Shown one piece after another: positions 1 to 7,509 of a stretch of DNA of 39,420 nt. Below the pieces are notes generated by a model, which worked only from the letters and a program-made list of their open reading frames with translations, was not told the origin of the DNA and searched no databases. The position numbers were made by a program, and so were the translations under genes. This stretch comes from a virus, in IMG/VR virus record IMGVR_UViG_3300031576_000158, positions 1 through 39,420 of that record, one strand, 5' to 3'. The number at the start of each line of letters is the position of its first letter. Within the stretch, counting starts at the first letter, position 1.

Positions 1-2
1 CG

Positions 3-560
3 GTTGCTGATGCAGATGATTGTAATTTTTCTTTAGTAACTACTGCAAATGCTGGCACAACAAGCATAAGTTTTACAACTGTCTCGATAGGTTTTGAAAC
101 CACAAATTCACAATATCAAGAATCCTGTGTGGGTTCAGGTACTGCCGTTTCATTTAATACAACAAGCTTTTTGCAACTGGCTGGAGGTATGGGTGCTGTA
201 ACAACTGAAACCCAAAAGCAAACAACATCAAGAAGTGGAAATACGGATTTGAAAGAATTATTAACAGAGGTTACTGCCAACACAATTACAACTTCTCCGT
301 CAACAATAGATTACAGGATTAATGGTGGTGGTAATCACTTACAAATTTCCTATGCAGCAGCAGAGACAGGAACTAAAAGCGTTGCAGGAACTATTGCCAT
401 AGTTGATGGAGACGAGGTTGATTACAGGGTTATAACTCCTAATACTTCGGGCTCTATAACTTTTCAGCAAATTTCATCTCTTTATACTCCCACGCCTGCC
501 CCCCCCACTTCAGATACAATACTAAGTATCATGTATCCTCCGACAGCAATGATAGTCTAG
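3..560 (+). CDS. C-terminal part of a structural (fibre-like) protein, 5' truncated
   Basis: The reading frame is open from base 3 to the TAG at 558-560, so the gene starts outside the window. An internal GTG at 129 is a possible start but has no promoter or ribosome-binding site, so I treat the gene as truncated. The 185 visible residues are rich in Thr, Ser, Gly and Asn with short alternating hydrophobic stretches, the look of a beta-structured virion fibre. It ends in a Pro/Thr-rich tail. It lies at the left end, before the capsid genes, and could be the end of the fibre gene that runs off the right end at 38663. The family is not recognised; the structural role is inference from composition and position. 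Confidence 0.6.
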   Translation, partial: VADADDCNFSLVTTANAGTTSISFTTVSIGFETTNSQYQESCVGSGTAVSFNTTSFLQLAGGMGAVTTETQKQTTSRSGNTDLKELLTEVTANTITTSPSTIDYRINGGGNHLQISYAAAETGTKSVAGTIAIVDGDEVDYRVITPNTSGSITFQQISSLYTPTPAPPTSDTILSIMYPPTAMIV

Positions 561-566
561 CACAAG

Positions 567-615
567 TACTTTTTAGACAAGTGGTCTGTTACAGTTTATG
601 ATAAATTGGAGGTGA
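567..615 (+). promoter_or_regulatory. TATA-like boxes and strong Shine-Dalgarno for the 620 gene
   Basis: Two TATA-like stretches, tacttttta (567-575) and agtttatgata (592-602), precede GGAGGTGA at 608-615, four bases before the ATG at 620. A full SD is unusual here, since most unit-heading genes in the window look leaderless. This start should therefore be translated from a leadered mRNA. Confidence 0.5.
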
Positions 616-619
616 AATA

Positions 620-823
620 ATGGGAAAAAAACTATTCATACCTTTCAAGTCAATCCGTGATGTTTGTAACGGACTCACATACACCGATGGCAGTGCTGTA
701 TCTTGTCAGATAGAAAATGGAACAATAGTCGTGTATTCTTGGGATCTCTTGGGTGTAGCAAGCAAGAACGCAATACTGGCAAAAACCGTATTATCAGACT
801 TGGAAGAAGGAGAGGAGATATAA
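620..823 (+). CDS. small hypothetical protein (67 aa)
   Basis: ATG start chosen because GGAGGTGA sits just upstream (608-615). The 67-residue product is soluble, with a mixed alpha/beta look and a very acidic end (LEEGEEI). No signal peptide, membrane segment or cysteine motif is seen. It opens the run of small genes between the fibre end and the capsid protease. Function unknown. Confidence 0.6.
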   Translation: MGKKLFIPFKSIRDVCNGLTYTDGSAVSCQIENGTIVVYSWDLLGVASKNAILAKTVLSDLEEGEEI

Positions 824-831
824 GCAGAATC

Positions 832-840
832 TTTATTAAA
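832..840 (+). promoter_or_regulatory. TATA box of leaderless gene at 861
   Basis: tttattaaa lies 21-29 bases before the ATG at 861, the spacing expected for an archaeal leaderless transcript starting at or next to the start codon. No SD is present. Confidence 0.6.
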
Positions 841-860
841 ATACAATATTACCAAACTGC

Positions 861-1184
861 ATGCAAAAATCACAAGAAAAGCCACCTGAGCCACAGGTAC
901 AGCAACAAACCCAAGCCCCACAGAAACTTCATCCCCTTATTGCCCTAAACCAAATGACTGGCAACCTCTTGAACATCAAAAACCATGCCATCATGATTGA
1001 AAGGGTCACGGGAGCAAAGATCGAGCCAATAAATCAAAATATTATGGGTCTTGCCAACCAGATTGACCTCCTGCGAGACTGGATGATTCAAGAATTGAAA
1101 ATAAACCCGCTTCAACCAATGAACCGCCAGCAGTTAAGGCGCATGCAAAAACAATTAAAGAAAGAAAACACACCTAAGAAGTAA
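861..1184 (+). CDS. hypothetical protein with Pro/Gln-rich N-terminus (107 aa)
   Basis: Residues 1-25 are rich in Gln and Pro; the rest (about 26-100) looks helical and amphipathic, ending in a basic stretch RRMQKQLKKENTPKK. The ATG lies at leaderless distance from the TATA box at 832-840. Its stop overlaps the next start by one base (TAATG), so the two are probably co-translated. The small helical fold with a charged tail and its place near the capsid genes would suit a virion or assembly accessory protein, but no family is recognised. Confidence 0.6.
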   Translation: MQKSQEKPPEPQVQQQTQAPQKLHPLIALNQMTGNLLNIKNHAIMIERVTGAKIEPINQNIMGLANQIDLLRDWMIQELKINPLQPMNRQQLRRMQKQLKKENTPKK

Positions 1185-1615
1185 TGGGCACTTATGGAGC
1201 CAGATATGGGGATCGTTACGACCTCAAGCCTCAAGTAGTGGGGGCAGTTTCATTTCAGAGGCGAAGTGGCAGACCAAAACGAGCTTATCCAAAGCAACTT
1301 CAATATTCTAGCATTGAGGGCATTATTGCTGCCAAACTGATACACGTTGGACCAACCAGCATAATTATCTCAAGGGCTTTGTCTAGCATCTCAGGAAGAA
1401 TTTATGCAAAACTAACAGCCCAGATTCTAAACAAGATCAATCTTCCAGTTTTCCTATCATTGGAGCATACTCTAAACGCAAGAATGTTTTATCGCTTAAC
1501 GCTTGAGATTTTCAAAAAGCCTACTTTAGAAGAGAAAAAGACAAAGAAGATACTCGCTACACTTGTAGCCTCAATGATTGCAGACAATAATGCACAACTG
1601 GATGAGTTAGAATGA
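1184..1615 (+). CDS. hypothetical protein (143 aa)
   Basis: Starts in a TAATG junction with the previous gene, and its stop overlaps the glycosyltransferase start (ATGA at 1612). The N-terminal ~45 residues are basic and rich in Gly, Tyr and Arg. The middle (about 47-100) alternates hydrophobic helices without a clear membrane span, followed by a charged EEKKTKK segment and a helical end. No cysteine motifs. Position among late genes suggests a structural or assembly role; function unknown. Confidence 0.6.
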   Translation: MGTYGARYGDRYDLKPQVVGAVSFQRRSGRPKRAYPKQLQYSSIEGIIAAKLIHVGPTSIIISRALSSISGRIYAKLTAQILNKINLPVFLSLEHTLNARMFYRLTLEIFKKPTLEEKKTKKILATLVASMIADNNAQLDELE

Positions 1616-2322
1616 GAACAATCCTTACCATGTGCATCTACAATGAGGAGGAGTTTCTCTGGGACACCTTGCAAAACACGGTCAAGACCGTCAAAGACTT
1701 GGATGCCATCCATATTCTTGACGGGGCGTGGAAATATGGTGGCACGAGTCCAAATTCGTCGGATAAGACAGATAGAATAATTGAGACGTTTGCCCATGCC
1801 TGCCAATCAAATTATCCAGAACTGGAGATCTTTTTTGCACATTCTTCTGATATTTTTGAAAGCGAGTCAGCGAAAAGAAATCACCAATTGAAACTCATAG
1901 ACGGCATCTACGGAGGAGAAGACTACTATGCTTTTGTAATAGACGGGGACGAGGAAATCCGATTTCCTAACGGCGTCGTTGAGTTATGGCTCAGGGATTA
2001 TCTCAAGGAGCAAAACAACAGATGCGGTCTGGTTACTACCTATGCCTACAATCAGCAAAAGGGGGGGAAGATTCTGCGCTTTATTCCAGGAAACCAAGGA
2101 ATCCATTATCACACAGGAAAATCCATGTGCCTGCACGACAAGAACTGCGAAATGATAACAGACTATACACCTGGCATAGAGTGGATCAACAAACAATGCT
2201 TTGAGGTTACGGATTTTTTCATAATGAACAAGTGGAACATACGCAACAAGGAAAGGCAGATAGAGAAGGACAAGTTCTGGCAACACCAGCAGGCTACGCC
2301 AGAGATAAAGTGCACATATTAG
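1612..2322 (+). CDS. GT-A fold family 2-like glycosyltransferase
   Basis: The N-terminus (MRTILTMCIYNEEEFL) matches the nucleotide-sugar binding start of GT2 enzymes, and VIDGDEE at about residues 109-115 supplies the DxD-type metal and sugar-nucleotide motif. The 236-aa length fits a minimal cytoplasmic GT-A domain; no membrane segment is visible. Such enzymes move a sugar from a nucleotide-sugar to protein or glycan. It overlaps the preceding gene (ATGA) and lies just before the capsid protease, so it is likely expressed late and may glycosylate virion proteins or alter the host surface. The acceptor is unknown. The C-terminal part (about 170-236) is Trp- and Lys-rich and not assigned. Confidence 0.75.
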   Translation: MRTILTMCIYNEEEFLWDTLQNTVKTVKDLDAIHILDGAWKYGGTSPNSSDKTDRIIETFAHACQSNYPELEIFFAHSSDIFESESAKRNHQLKLIDGIYGGEDYYAFVIDGDEEIRFPNGVVELWLRDYLKEQNNRCGLVTTYAYNQQKGGKILRFIPGNQGIHYHTGKSMCLHDKNCEMITDYTPGIEWINKQCFEVTDFFIMNKWNIRNKERQIEKDKFWQHQQATPEIKCTY

Positions 2323-2335
2323 TTCTTTAGCGTCT

Positions 2336-2340
2336 GGAGG
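2336..2340 (+). promoter_or_regulatory. GGAGG upstream of capsid protease gene
   Basis: GGAGG sits 14 bases before the ATG at 2355 but only 7 before an out-of-frame ATG at 2348, which opens a nine-codon frame. The same wide spacing recurs before the tail-tube gene (7492-7496). It may be a loosely spaced SD or coincidence. Confidence 0.35.
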
Positions 2341-2354
2341 TTTCTTCATGGTTT

Positions 2355-3743
2355 ATGCCACTTCCATTTGGTGATGGTTCATTTCCCGCATGCAAGGCGC
2401 ACTTTGTGGCTAAGGGAGACAGCGCAGAAAGCGCAGAGCAAAAATGCGGGGCAATCCAAGCGAAAATAGACAGTGCGGTTGCTTCAATTGTCGCTCAGTA
2501 TGAAGTTTCTGTAGCTTCTGCCAGTTGGTTTGAAAAGTCGACTATGGTAGCAGACTTTGGACAAGATCAGCTTTTCGAGAAAAACGGGAAGAGATTCGCA
2601 AAGATATTTTTAATTTCAGACAGTGCCAATATGAAAAAGTGGGCTGTTACACCAGACTCGATAGCAAAGAGGATACGCACCTTTATCGGCAGACCCTACA
2701 TCTCCGAGCCAGCACTTGGACATTTTGATTCTGATCATCTTCCAATCCATGAAATTTTACAAAAGCAGGAAAAGTACAGAGCGGGAACCATCAGAGAGGT
2801 TGTGACAAGCTCCACAGGGACAAGCTACGCAATTGTAGAGTTTGCAGACACTCCACTCGGGGAAAAGGCATGGAAGGAAATGAAGAACGGAAAAGCGATT
2901 TACTCTTCTCCTGCGGTAGCAGGTTTCTCCGTACAAGAAAACGGGGTTAAAACATTTTTTGACTGGTTTGGTCTCCATCTGGCCAGAGTTGACAGCCCAG
3001 CATACGGTGTGTTTCACGCTTCACTAAAACAGACCTGCGAGGGCGACGAGCGAAAATGCATGGACATGCTTGTGGCGTCGGCTTCTTTGAATATGGAAAA
3101 TTGTTCTCATATATCCAATACACCAAACTGCTCTCAGATGCAAGCACAAAATCTCGAAAAAGGGTGGGCTGAAATGACAGACGAAGAGAAAAAGAAAAAG
3201 CATGAGGAAATGCTGAACGCTAACGCATCTCTCAAAGCTGAAAACGATAAGCTCAAAACCGCAAGTGCTGATCATCCTGGTGCCGCTGGTCTAAAATCTG
3301 AACAAATTGTAGATCCCGTCGCACCAAATGAAAAGCAGGCAGGGCAGGGACAGCATGACAAGGTAGTCCTGCCAACTGGCACCGCTGCGATGGAAACCAG
3401 AATGAAAGAAATGGAAAAGGTAATAGCATCATACCAAGAGAAGGACAAACAAAATTTTATCAACAGAATCATGGAACTAAAGGCAACTGCAAGTCTTGTG
3501 ACCGCTTCAAATGAGACACAAGAAAGGGACTCCTTATCAAAATTATCAATTGAACAATTACAGACTAAAGTGGCAGACTTGGAGCCGATTGTAGAAAAAA
3601 TCGAAGAACTCCAGCAACGCTCTGGCTCGATGCCTTCAACTGAGGGAAGGATCGTTAAGATGCCAGGAACCGCAACAGCATCCATGGGAAACCAGCCAAG
3701 GCAATATACCAGTCTTAAAGACATCAAGGGAGGCTGGTCTTAG
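2355..3743 (+). CDS. capsid maturation protease fused to scaffold
   Basis: Three regions are visible in 462 residues. Residues 1-50 form a helical segment with two Cys (FPACKAHFVAKG, EQKCGAIQ), similar to the leader of many phage prohead proteases. Residues about 65-225 form the protease domain: YSSPAV (Ser184/185) and FGLHLARVDSPAYG (His208) resemble the Ser and His motifs of the herpesvirus-assemblin-like or DUF2213-type fold. Residues about 270-462 are charged and helical with coiled-coil character (EEKKKKHEEML, LSKLSIEQLQTKVADLE), the expected scaffold. In the family, such fusions template the procapsid and then cleave themselves and the capsid protein. It lies immediately before the decoration and major capsid genes. 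Assignment by pattern and position; the catalytic residues are inferred. Confidence 0.75.
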   Translation: MPLPFGDGSFPACKAHFVAKGDSAESAEQKCGAIQAKIDSAVASIVAQYEVSVASASWFEKSTMVADFGQDQLFEKNGKRFAKIFLISDSANMKKWAVTPDSIAKRIRTFIGRPYISEPALGHFDSDHLPIHEILQKQEKYRAGTIREVVTSSTGTSYAIVEFADTPLGEKAWKEMKNGKAIYSSPAVAGFSVQENGVKTFFDWFGLHLARVDSPAYGVFHASLKQTCEGDERKCMDMLVASASLNMENCSHISNTPNCSQMQAQNLEKGWAEMTDEEKKKKHEEMLNANASLKAENDKLKTASADHPGAAGLKSEQIVDPVAPNEKQAGQGQHDKVVLPTGTAAMETRMKEMEKVIASYQEKDKQNFINRIMELKATASLVTASNETQERDSLSKLSIEQLQTKVADLEPIVEKIEELQQRSGSMPSTEGRIVKMPGTATASMGNQPRQYTSLKDIKGGWS

Positions 3744-3745
3744 AT

Positions 3746-4189
3746 ATGGCTCTTGGTGACATCAAAGAGGGACCGTTTGACCTCATTTATAGGGCTAAAG
3801 GCGCTGGAACAATCACCGCTGGAATCATCATAGCATTTGATGCTAACGGTCTGGCAATTCCTGCAACCGCTACAACTTATGGAAGGCATGGAATTCTAAC
3901 AGCGATGACCCATGTAGTCGGGGCAACTACCTATTATGGAATCCTAATGCGTGGAAAGGTAATAGCAGAGGCAGGCGCTGCAATAAAGCCAAACGCCCCA
4001 GTAGAATCTGATGCAAACGGTGACGTGATAACAGCCCCAACGACAATATCTGCTGGCTATACACAAGCAGAAATTCAAGTTTTATGGAGAGTATTTGGAC
4101 GATATATTAGAAAAGACGGGGACAACCAATATGCCCCAAGTGATGCAGCCGCAACAGACGCCATCGTCATAGACGTAGGAGATCACTAA
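3746..4189 (+). CDS. capsid decoration/stabilisation protein (DUF2190-like)
   Basis: A 147-residue, Ala/Gly/Thr-rich, beta-type protein placed between the protease-scaffold and the major capsid protein, the usual slot for head decoration proteins. The run GTITAGIIIAFDANG followed by a regularly spaced GKVIAEAGAAIKPNAPV resembles the beta-barrel pattern of DUF2190-type proteins. It starts with ATG two bases after the protease stop, and the capsid gene follows after one base, so all three are probably on one mRNA. No catalytic motif. Family assignment is by pattern, not search. Confidence 0.65.
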   Translation: MALGDIKEGPFDLIYRAKGAGTITAGIIIAFDANGLAIPATATTYGRHGILTAMTHVVGATTYYGILMRGKVIAEAGAAIKPNAPVESDANGDVITAPTTISAGYTQAEIQVLWRVFGRYIRKDGDNQYAPSDAAATDAIVIDVGDH

Positions 4190-4190
4190 A

Positions 4191-5408
4191 TTGCATAAAG
4201 CAGGACCAATAGTTCCAAGCAAATGGAATATTAATCCAAATGCAACAAAGACCGTCTTTGCCAACAGAAAGTCAAGAATGGCATACAAGAATGGGGGGGA
4301 AGGAAAGAACTCTATCATTTATCTTCCTGGATTCGCAGACGAGGATCATCGTGAGTTCGTAAATACTGCATTTGTGTGTGCTGACACAATAGGACGAAAG
4401 CCAGATTATTCCATGCCAATTGCAAGCTTTGAGACCAAATGGGAGCACGGAGTGCCAAGCCTTGATCATACATTCTATGACCACTTTGCATCCGCCACAC
4501 AGGAAATAGATGAAGCAATCGAGAAATTTGGATACAAGGCAGGGCTCGAAGCAGCAACAGCAAACATTGTAAACAGCGCAACAATTGACGCTACTAAATC
4601 ACTTAACATCCTGGATAGAGTTCTAGGACTCCAGACAAGGGCATACATATTAGAAATGGCGGTCACCAAGATTGACGCACCGCAACTAGTCTTTACAGTA
4701 GATACCTATTCCGAGGGCTCAGTTCAAGGCAAAGTGCCAGAACTGATAGAGCCGGATCTTCAAGGTCACACCGAATCAAGAGCAACCAAAGTGCTCTACA
4801 AGAACGTGGGACATATCGCCGAATCAGAAGAGGCGACCATGAAAGCAAGCCACAATACCGCAGCCTTGAGGGAGAACTGGACCATAAGAGATCTAGCACG
4901 GGTTTTGAACTCACAGATTTCCACAGAAATGGAGACTGCGACAGATGTTGCAGGTTCTGACTGGGGGCTTGTCAACGTAACCTATGGACGCTCGACCAAC
5001 AAGCCAGGTGATGATATTAACGGCGTAGTTTCAACAATCGAGGGCAACGGCTTTAATGTTGACTATCTAGCCATGCACACACGACCTGGAACGGACTTTG
5101 TAACTAATGACTGGGTGAATGGTCTAGGCACTGACAGACCCGCTCCGCCTGGAATCTCGGCACCAATCTGGGGACAAAAAATATTCAATATCACAGGCTT
5201 CCCGCAGGTATTGATTGACATCGCAAAGACCAATACAATTTGTACGGTAGGCTCAAAGGACGCAGTATGGCTTGGAGTAGGACCGACCATAATCGCAAAC
5301 TATGAGAACGTCATCGCTGGATACCGAGGCAAAGTAATCAAACAGTGGTTCTTCCCCTTCTTGTCACAGGCTGGCGCAATCAGAGATCTCACTGGAATAT
5401 CAGCTTAA
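4191..5408 (+). CDS. major capsid protein (HK97 fold)
   Basis: 405 residues, no membrane segment or cysteine cluster, directly downstream of protease-scaffold and decoration genes. The length fits HK97-fold capsid proteins. The mid region (about 100-160) is helical like a spine helix, and the C-terminal third has the alternating strands and Gly/Asn loops of the A-domain, ending SQAGAIRDLTGISA. The start is TTG one base after the previous stop; the first ATG lies at codon 30, so TTG is preferred. No delta-domain is obvious, as the scaffold is carried by the upstream gene. The assignment rests on gene order and overall character. Confidence 0.75.
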   Translation: MHKAGPIVPSKWNINPNATKTVFANRKSRMAYKNGGEGKNSIIYLPGFADEDHREFVNTAFVCADTIGRKPDYSMPIASFETKWEHGVPSLDHTFYDHFASATQEIDEAIEKFGYKAGLEAATANIVNSATIDATKSLNILDRVLGLQTRAYILEMAVTKIDAPQLVFTVDTYSEGSVQGKVPELIEPDLQGHTESRATKVLYKNVGHIAESEEATMKASHNTAALRENWTIRDLARVLNSQISTEMETATDVAGSDWGLVNVTYGRSTNKPGDDINGVVSTIEGNGFNVDYLAMHTRPGTDFVTNDWVNGLGTDRPAPPGISAPIWGQKIFNITGFPQVLIDIAKTNTICTVGSKDAVWLGVGPTIIANYENVIAGYRGKVIKQWFFPFLSQAGAIRDLTGISA

Positions 5409-5420
5409 TACAAAATCATT

Positions 5421-5445
5421 GGGCGGAGCAAAAGCAATGACGCCC
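5421..5445 (+). terminator. possible hairpin after the major capsid gene
   Basis: GGGCG (5421-5425) can pair with CGCCC (5441-5445) across a 15-nt loop, 13 bases after the capsid stop; a short T-run follows at 5452-5455. It lies directly before the next promoter, where attenuation of the capsid transcript would make sense. A competing stem is possible (see rejected items). Confidence 0.3.
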
Positions 5446-5449
5446 TAAA

Positions 5450-5457
5450 GCTTTTAT
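5450..5457 (+). promoter_or_regulatory. TATA box for gene at 5481
   Basis: gcttttat lies 24-31 bases before the ATG at 5481 with no SD between, which fits a leaderless archaeal transcript. Confidence 0.6.
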
Positions 5458-5480
5458 CCCATCGATTTTATACGCATCCT

Positions 5481-5990
5481 ATGTCAAGGAAAACCAAGAT
5501 ATATGATCTTGATGACCTAGAAAATATCGAAGAGGATGACGTGCCACAAGAAGATCCACAAGAGATGAAGTCAAAACGTGGTGCAAAGCAACTCCATGAC
5601 CCCAAACCAAAGGGGGCAAGGCGTGTACTTCTTGATAGACAAAGCACATCTGACAGACCCGTCAATATCTACATAGAAAGAGTGACTGATGCAGATAGTG
5701 GAAAGCCAGGCTTTAATATGTGGTGGTTGCAGGAGAACTGTAAATTCCTAGGAAAGCAAGAGATTGTAAAAATCAATCCACGAACGGAAGAAGAGCGAAC
5801 AGTTGGCTACGAGTTCACCATAGATTATGACAAAAAGAAACTCTTGGAATTATGGAACAATAAATCCGCCAAGACTCAACTGATATACCAAGATGGCCAG
5901 AGCTCAATACAGCACCCAAACCCAGAATCAATCGATGCACATGTCAACAGCATTATAGTCTCTCAAAGCCCGACAATAAAGGCAACTTAA
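5481..5990 (+). CDS. hypothetical head/neck-region protein (169 aa)
   Basis: The first 60 residues are highly charged (DLDDLENIEEDDVPQEDPQEM, then a Lys/Arg-rich stretch), probably disordered. Residues about 60-169 look like a compact alpha/beta domain. It has its own leaderless promoter, and the next gene has another. Its place between the major capsid protein and the head-tail connector suggests a head-associated or regulatory late protein. No family recognised. Confidence 0.6.
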   Translation: MSRKTKIYDLDDLENIEEDDVPQEDPQEMKSKRGAKQLHDPKPKGARRVLLDRQSTSDRPVNIYIERVTDADSGKPGFNMWWLQENCKFLGKQEIVKINPRTEEERTVGYEFTIDYDKKKLLELWNNKSAKTQLIYQDGQSSIQHPNPESIDAHVNSIIVSQSPTIKAT

Positions 5991-5992
5991 AT

Positions 5993-6000
5993 CCTTATTA
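5993..6000 (+). promoter_or_regulatory. TATA box for connector gene at 6023
   Basis: ccttatta is 23-30 bases upstream of the ATG at 6023, and no SD is present, so a leaderless start is likely. Confidence 0.6.
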
Positions 6001-6022
6001 CTTTCTTTTTTGATTCCAAGGC

Positions 6023-6421
6023 ATGCCCGCTGGAACATATGCCGTACTTGCTGACATCAAGTCCAAACTGGATATCGGTGCAGCGGTTACAAAATTTGAT
6101 ACCCGCCTTAATGAGCTTATCACGGATGCCAACAGGGACGTTGATGATATCTGTTTTTTACATGCTGTGACGCTTCCCCTTACTGGAGACCAAGCAGAAA
6201 GTGCGGCAGACATGGCAAACAAGCACGTCTGTTATAATTTTAAGATAGAACAAAACGCTCCACCTGAAATTGTAAAAATGTGGAAGGATGAATATCTTGA
6301 TGCCAAGAACAAACTGATTGCCAAGCTTGACGCACAGCCAGAAACAAACACCCAATCGCAATCTACCGCATACTCGCAGACGTATCGCTCAAGATTGCTG
6401 GCAGAAAGGACAGGACTATGA
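6023..6421 (+). CDS. head-tail connector (HK97 gp6 / SPP1 gp15-like adaptor)
   Basis: 132 residues, mostly helical, with the pattern of phage head-tail adaptors: an opening helix (TYAVLADIKSKLDIG), a second helix (DTRLNELITDANRDVDDICF), then a longer amphipathic helix ending in a polar Gln/Ser/Thr tail. Adaptors of this type form the ring under the portal. The order here is adaptor, short gene, gp10-like protein, tail terminator, tail tube, as in siphovirus genomes. Leaderless ATG from the TATA at 5993-6000; the stop overlaps the next start (ATGA). Confidence 0.65.
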   Translation: MPAGTYAVLADIKSKLDIGAAVTKFDTRLNELITDANRDVDDICFLHAVTLPLTGDQAESAADMANKHVCYNFKIEQNAPPEIVKMWKDEYLDAKNKLIAKLDAQPETNTQSQSTAYSQTYRSRLLAERTGL

Positions 6422-6564
6422 CAAAGCCAGACCTGACGCAAAAGATTTCGACGATTCGTTTTTCTGGTATGCCCCCTACAACTGAGAATGAAAGAACGAC
6501 AAACAGATATCGTCCTAATACGGAAATTGAGGTAATCCAACAAAGCGAGATCTTTGATACTTGA
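6418..6564 (+). CDS. small protein in neck cluster (48 aa)
   Basis: A 48-codon frame that fills the gap between connector and gp10-like genes exactly. It starts in ATGA with the connector stop, and its TGA overlaps the TTG start of the next gene (TTGA). The product (MTKPDLTQKISTIRFSG...) is polar without Cys or membrane segment. The coupling at both ends is the main support. It may be a stopper-like neck component, although it is short for that. Function unknown. Confidence 0.55.
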   Translation: MTKPDLTQKISTIRFSGMPPTTENERTTNRYRPNTEIEVIQQSEIFDT

Positions 6565-6998
6565 GTGCAAGGATAATAATTGATACATCAGACTGGGACT
6601 ACAAGAGCGAATATTTTAGAACTGGTCTTGACAAAGTAGGACCACGAACCATAGAGGAAGGGTCGGCAGTACTAGAGGAGCAATTGCGAATAGATGTCCC
6701 CGTCAGAACTGGCAATCTAAGGGCTGGAGTTACAAGACTCAGCATTTCAAATACTAGCGCCATTGTTGGAACTACCTCTGGATATGGAAATTTTGTAAAC
6801 AGGGGAGTAGGTCCAAGGGTTATCAGAGGCAAGCCGATTCTAAGGTTTGAAATCAACGGCGTGGTCTTTTTCAGAAGAAAGGTAAACTTCCCTGGCTTTC
6901 CTGGACGGAGATTCAAGGAAAAGGCAGTCGCCAACGCAGTTCCAAAAATCAGAGATGTTATATCCAACATTTTGAGAGAAGAGACGGGGGTTAGATAA
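6561..6998 (+). CDS. HK97 gp10-like neck/tail component
   Basis: VPVRTGNLRAGV at about residues 46-57 is the hallmark of the HK97 gp10 family (putative tail-component, head-closure region), followed by a beta-rich Gly segment (GTTSGYGNFVNRGVGPRVI) and a helical C-terminus. 145 residues is the normal size. TTG start overlapping the previous stop (TTGA); the tail-terminator gene begins immediately after its TAA. Confidence 0.8.
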   Translation: MSARIIIDTSDWDYKSEYFRTGLDKVGPRTIEEGSAVLEEQLRIDVPVRTGNLRAGVTRLSISNTSAIVGTTSGYGNFVNRGVGPRVIRGKPILRFEINGVVFFRRKVNFPGFPGRRFKEKAVANAVPKIRDVISNILREETGVR

Positions 6999-7478
6999 TT
7001 GGTAACAGAGCCAGGCATCAACGCAATCAAGGGACAGATAGTGACCCTTCTCAAGGCAAACGCCAGCCTCTGGGATGATCCAACTCATACAACTGGATTC
7101 CAAAAAATCGAAGTCGGCATGCCAGAAAACGGCGTCTTTTCTGGTCTGGCCTATCCAGTCTGTTATGTTACAAATGACCCAAAACTGGAGACAGACAAAC
7201 CTTACGGACCCGTGATAAGTAATGCTATAGGTACCAGTCTTCACGAGTTCAGATTCAGAATAATATTTTTTGACCAGAAGGAGGACGGGCAGGCTGCGGA
7301 AGCCTCGCTGGATTCCTACTACAAAACCATAAAGGAGGTTCTCAAGTCAAACAACAATCTGGCGGGGCTTGTCATAGAGAACTTTCCAATAGAGGGATCA
7401 TCTTTTGCATTGGAGATGAATGGAAGACCGTTAGATGGAAGAATCATCATAGTGCGCTGTAGGGTGGGCTCTAATTGA
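6999..7478 (+). CDS. tail terminator / completion protein
   Basis: 159-residue alpha/beta protein with an N-terminal helix (GINAIKGQIVTLLKAN), a central strand pair (FRFRIIFFDQK), a long helix (AEASLDSYYKTIKEVLKS) and a final strand (RIIIVRCRV), the arrangement seen in tail terminators of the lambda gpU or HK97-like type. Its position just before the tail-tube gene supports this. TTG start directly adjoins the previous stop. The family call is from pattern and gene order. Confidence 0.6.
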   Translation: MVTEPGINAIKGQIVTLLKANASLWDDPTHTTGFQKIEVGMPENGVFSGLAYPVCYVTNDPKLETDKPYGPVISNAIGTSLHEFRFRIIFFDQKEDGQAAEASLDSYYKTIKEVLKSNNNLAGLVIENFPIEGSSFALEMNGRPLDGRIIIVRCRVGSN

Positions 7479-7496
7479 TTTTTATTAATGCGGAGG
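7479..7496 (+). promoter_or_regulatory. TATA box and GGAGG before the tail-tube gene
   Basis: tttttatta at 7479-7487 is 23-31 bases before the ATG at 7510, at leaderless distance. GGAGG at 7492-7496 sits 13 bases before the ATG, too far for a normal SD. The arrangement parallels that upstream of the capsid protease. Confidence 0.55.
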
Positions 7497-7509
7497 GGAG
7501 ACAATAGTC

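Noticed and set aside
3272-3727. 151-codon minus-strand frame opposite the capsid protease-scaffold
   Set aside because: Antisense shadow of a well-supported gene; no promoter or motif.
5416-5445. Apparent pseudoknot after the capsid gene: TCATT/AATGA and GGGCG/CGCCC interleaved
   Set aside because: With no loop bases between the joined strands the fold is sterically unlikely. Only the GC stem is kept, as a weak terminator candidate.
6599-7054. 151-codon minus-strand frame opposite the gp10-like gene
   Set aside because: Antisense shadow; the plus strand carries the RTGNLR family signature.
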